DNA from: Sphingomonadales bacterium
GTDB lineage: Bacteria; Pseudomonadota; Alphaproteobacteria; Sphingomonadales; Emcibacteraceae
Direction of reading: 5' to 3'
NCBI GenBank assembly: GCA_011051815.1
Contig: DRKK01000253.1
Span: 1 to 5,802 of the forward strand
DNA: 5,802 nucleotides
Part shown: positions 5,686 through 5,802 of the stretch, one piece after another
How positions within the stretch are numbered: position 1 is the stretch's first letter
Layout of the letters: each line of letters begins with the position of its first letter
The notes under the pieces: generated by a model
What the model saw: the letters and a program-made list of their open reading frames with translations, nothing else
Database searches by the model: none
What the model was told of the DNA's origin: nothing
Position numbers and translations under genes: made by a program

Positions 5686-5802
5686 ATGACCAGCCCCATA
5701 TTTACCCCGATCCCGGAAGATGTGATCGCCAAGGCCATCGCGGAAATGCGCTTTTCCGATCAGGGGTTGATCGCCGCCATTGCCCAGCAGCGGGACAGCG
5801 GC
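5686..5802 (+). CDS. hisI: Phosphoribosyl-AMP cyclohydrolase-like protein, 5' part only
   Basis: Only the first 39 codons are present; the gene runs off the right edge. Residues 21-39 (MRFSDQGLIAAIAQQRDSG) match the usual start of HisI, where a pattern like F-x-x-x-GL-[IV]-x-AI-x-Q-x-x-x-[ST]-G precedes EVLMxAWMN. HisI opens the ring of phosphoribosyl-AMP in histidine synthesis and needs zinc. Its zinc and magnesium ligands lie beyond the window, so activity cannot be judged. About 20 residues (MTSPIFTPIPEDVIAKAIAE) precede the match, somewhat longer than many HisI N-termini. The start is supported by AAGTGAGA at 5673-5680. It is divergent from zur. It may be the housekeeping hisI or a zinc-regulated paralogue; a different family is possible because so little is visible. 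Confidence 0.6.
   Translation, partial: MTSPIFTPIPEDVIAKAIAEMRFSDQGLIAAIAQQRDSG

Overview
The window looks like chromosomal DNA from an alphaproteobacterium. The cysteine synthase has the wording of the alphaproteobacterial CysA-type enzymes, genes are tightly packed, GC is moderate to high, and a Zur-type regulator is linked to znuCB. This lineage call is inference from remembered family patterns, since no search was possible. I see no mobile element, CRISPR array, tRNA or rRNA.

Left half, plus strand (about 174-3574): four co-directional genes that probably form one sulfur amino acid operon. They are a 102-residue ACT-domain-like protein, cysteine synthase (cysK type), 3-mercaptopyruvate sulfurtransferase (sseA) and cystathionine beta-lyase (metC). 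The last two are separated by a single base, so translational coupling is likely. The enzymes make cysteine from an activated serine, move sulfur out of mercaptopyruvate, and cleave cystathionine to homocysteine for methionine. The small ACT protein has no catalytic features and may be an amino acid sensor or accessory subunit. The 173 bases upstream hold no gene but contain several short dyads and repeats of unknown meaning.

Right half, minus strand (about 5604 down to 3589): zur, znuC and znuB, read in that order with ATGA-type and 8-base overlaps. They encode a zinc-sensing Fur-family repressor and the ATPase and permease of a zinc importer. The periplasmic binding protein znuA is not in the window. 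The two operons converge with a gap of only 14 bases, and an 8-bp inverted repeat spans both stop codons.

Right edge, plus strand (5686 onward): the first 39 codons of a gene that resembles phosphoribosyl-AMP cyclohydrolase (hisI), divergent from zur. The spacer between them carries a near-palindrome centred on GTTATAAC, a plausible Zur operator. If so, zinc limitation could control both the importer and a gene for an enzyme family that needs zinc. That is the most interesting hypothesis here. The rest is well-known metabolism, and I do not see a clearly new system.
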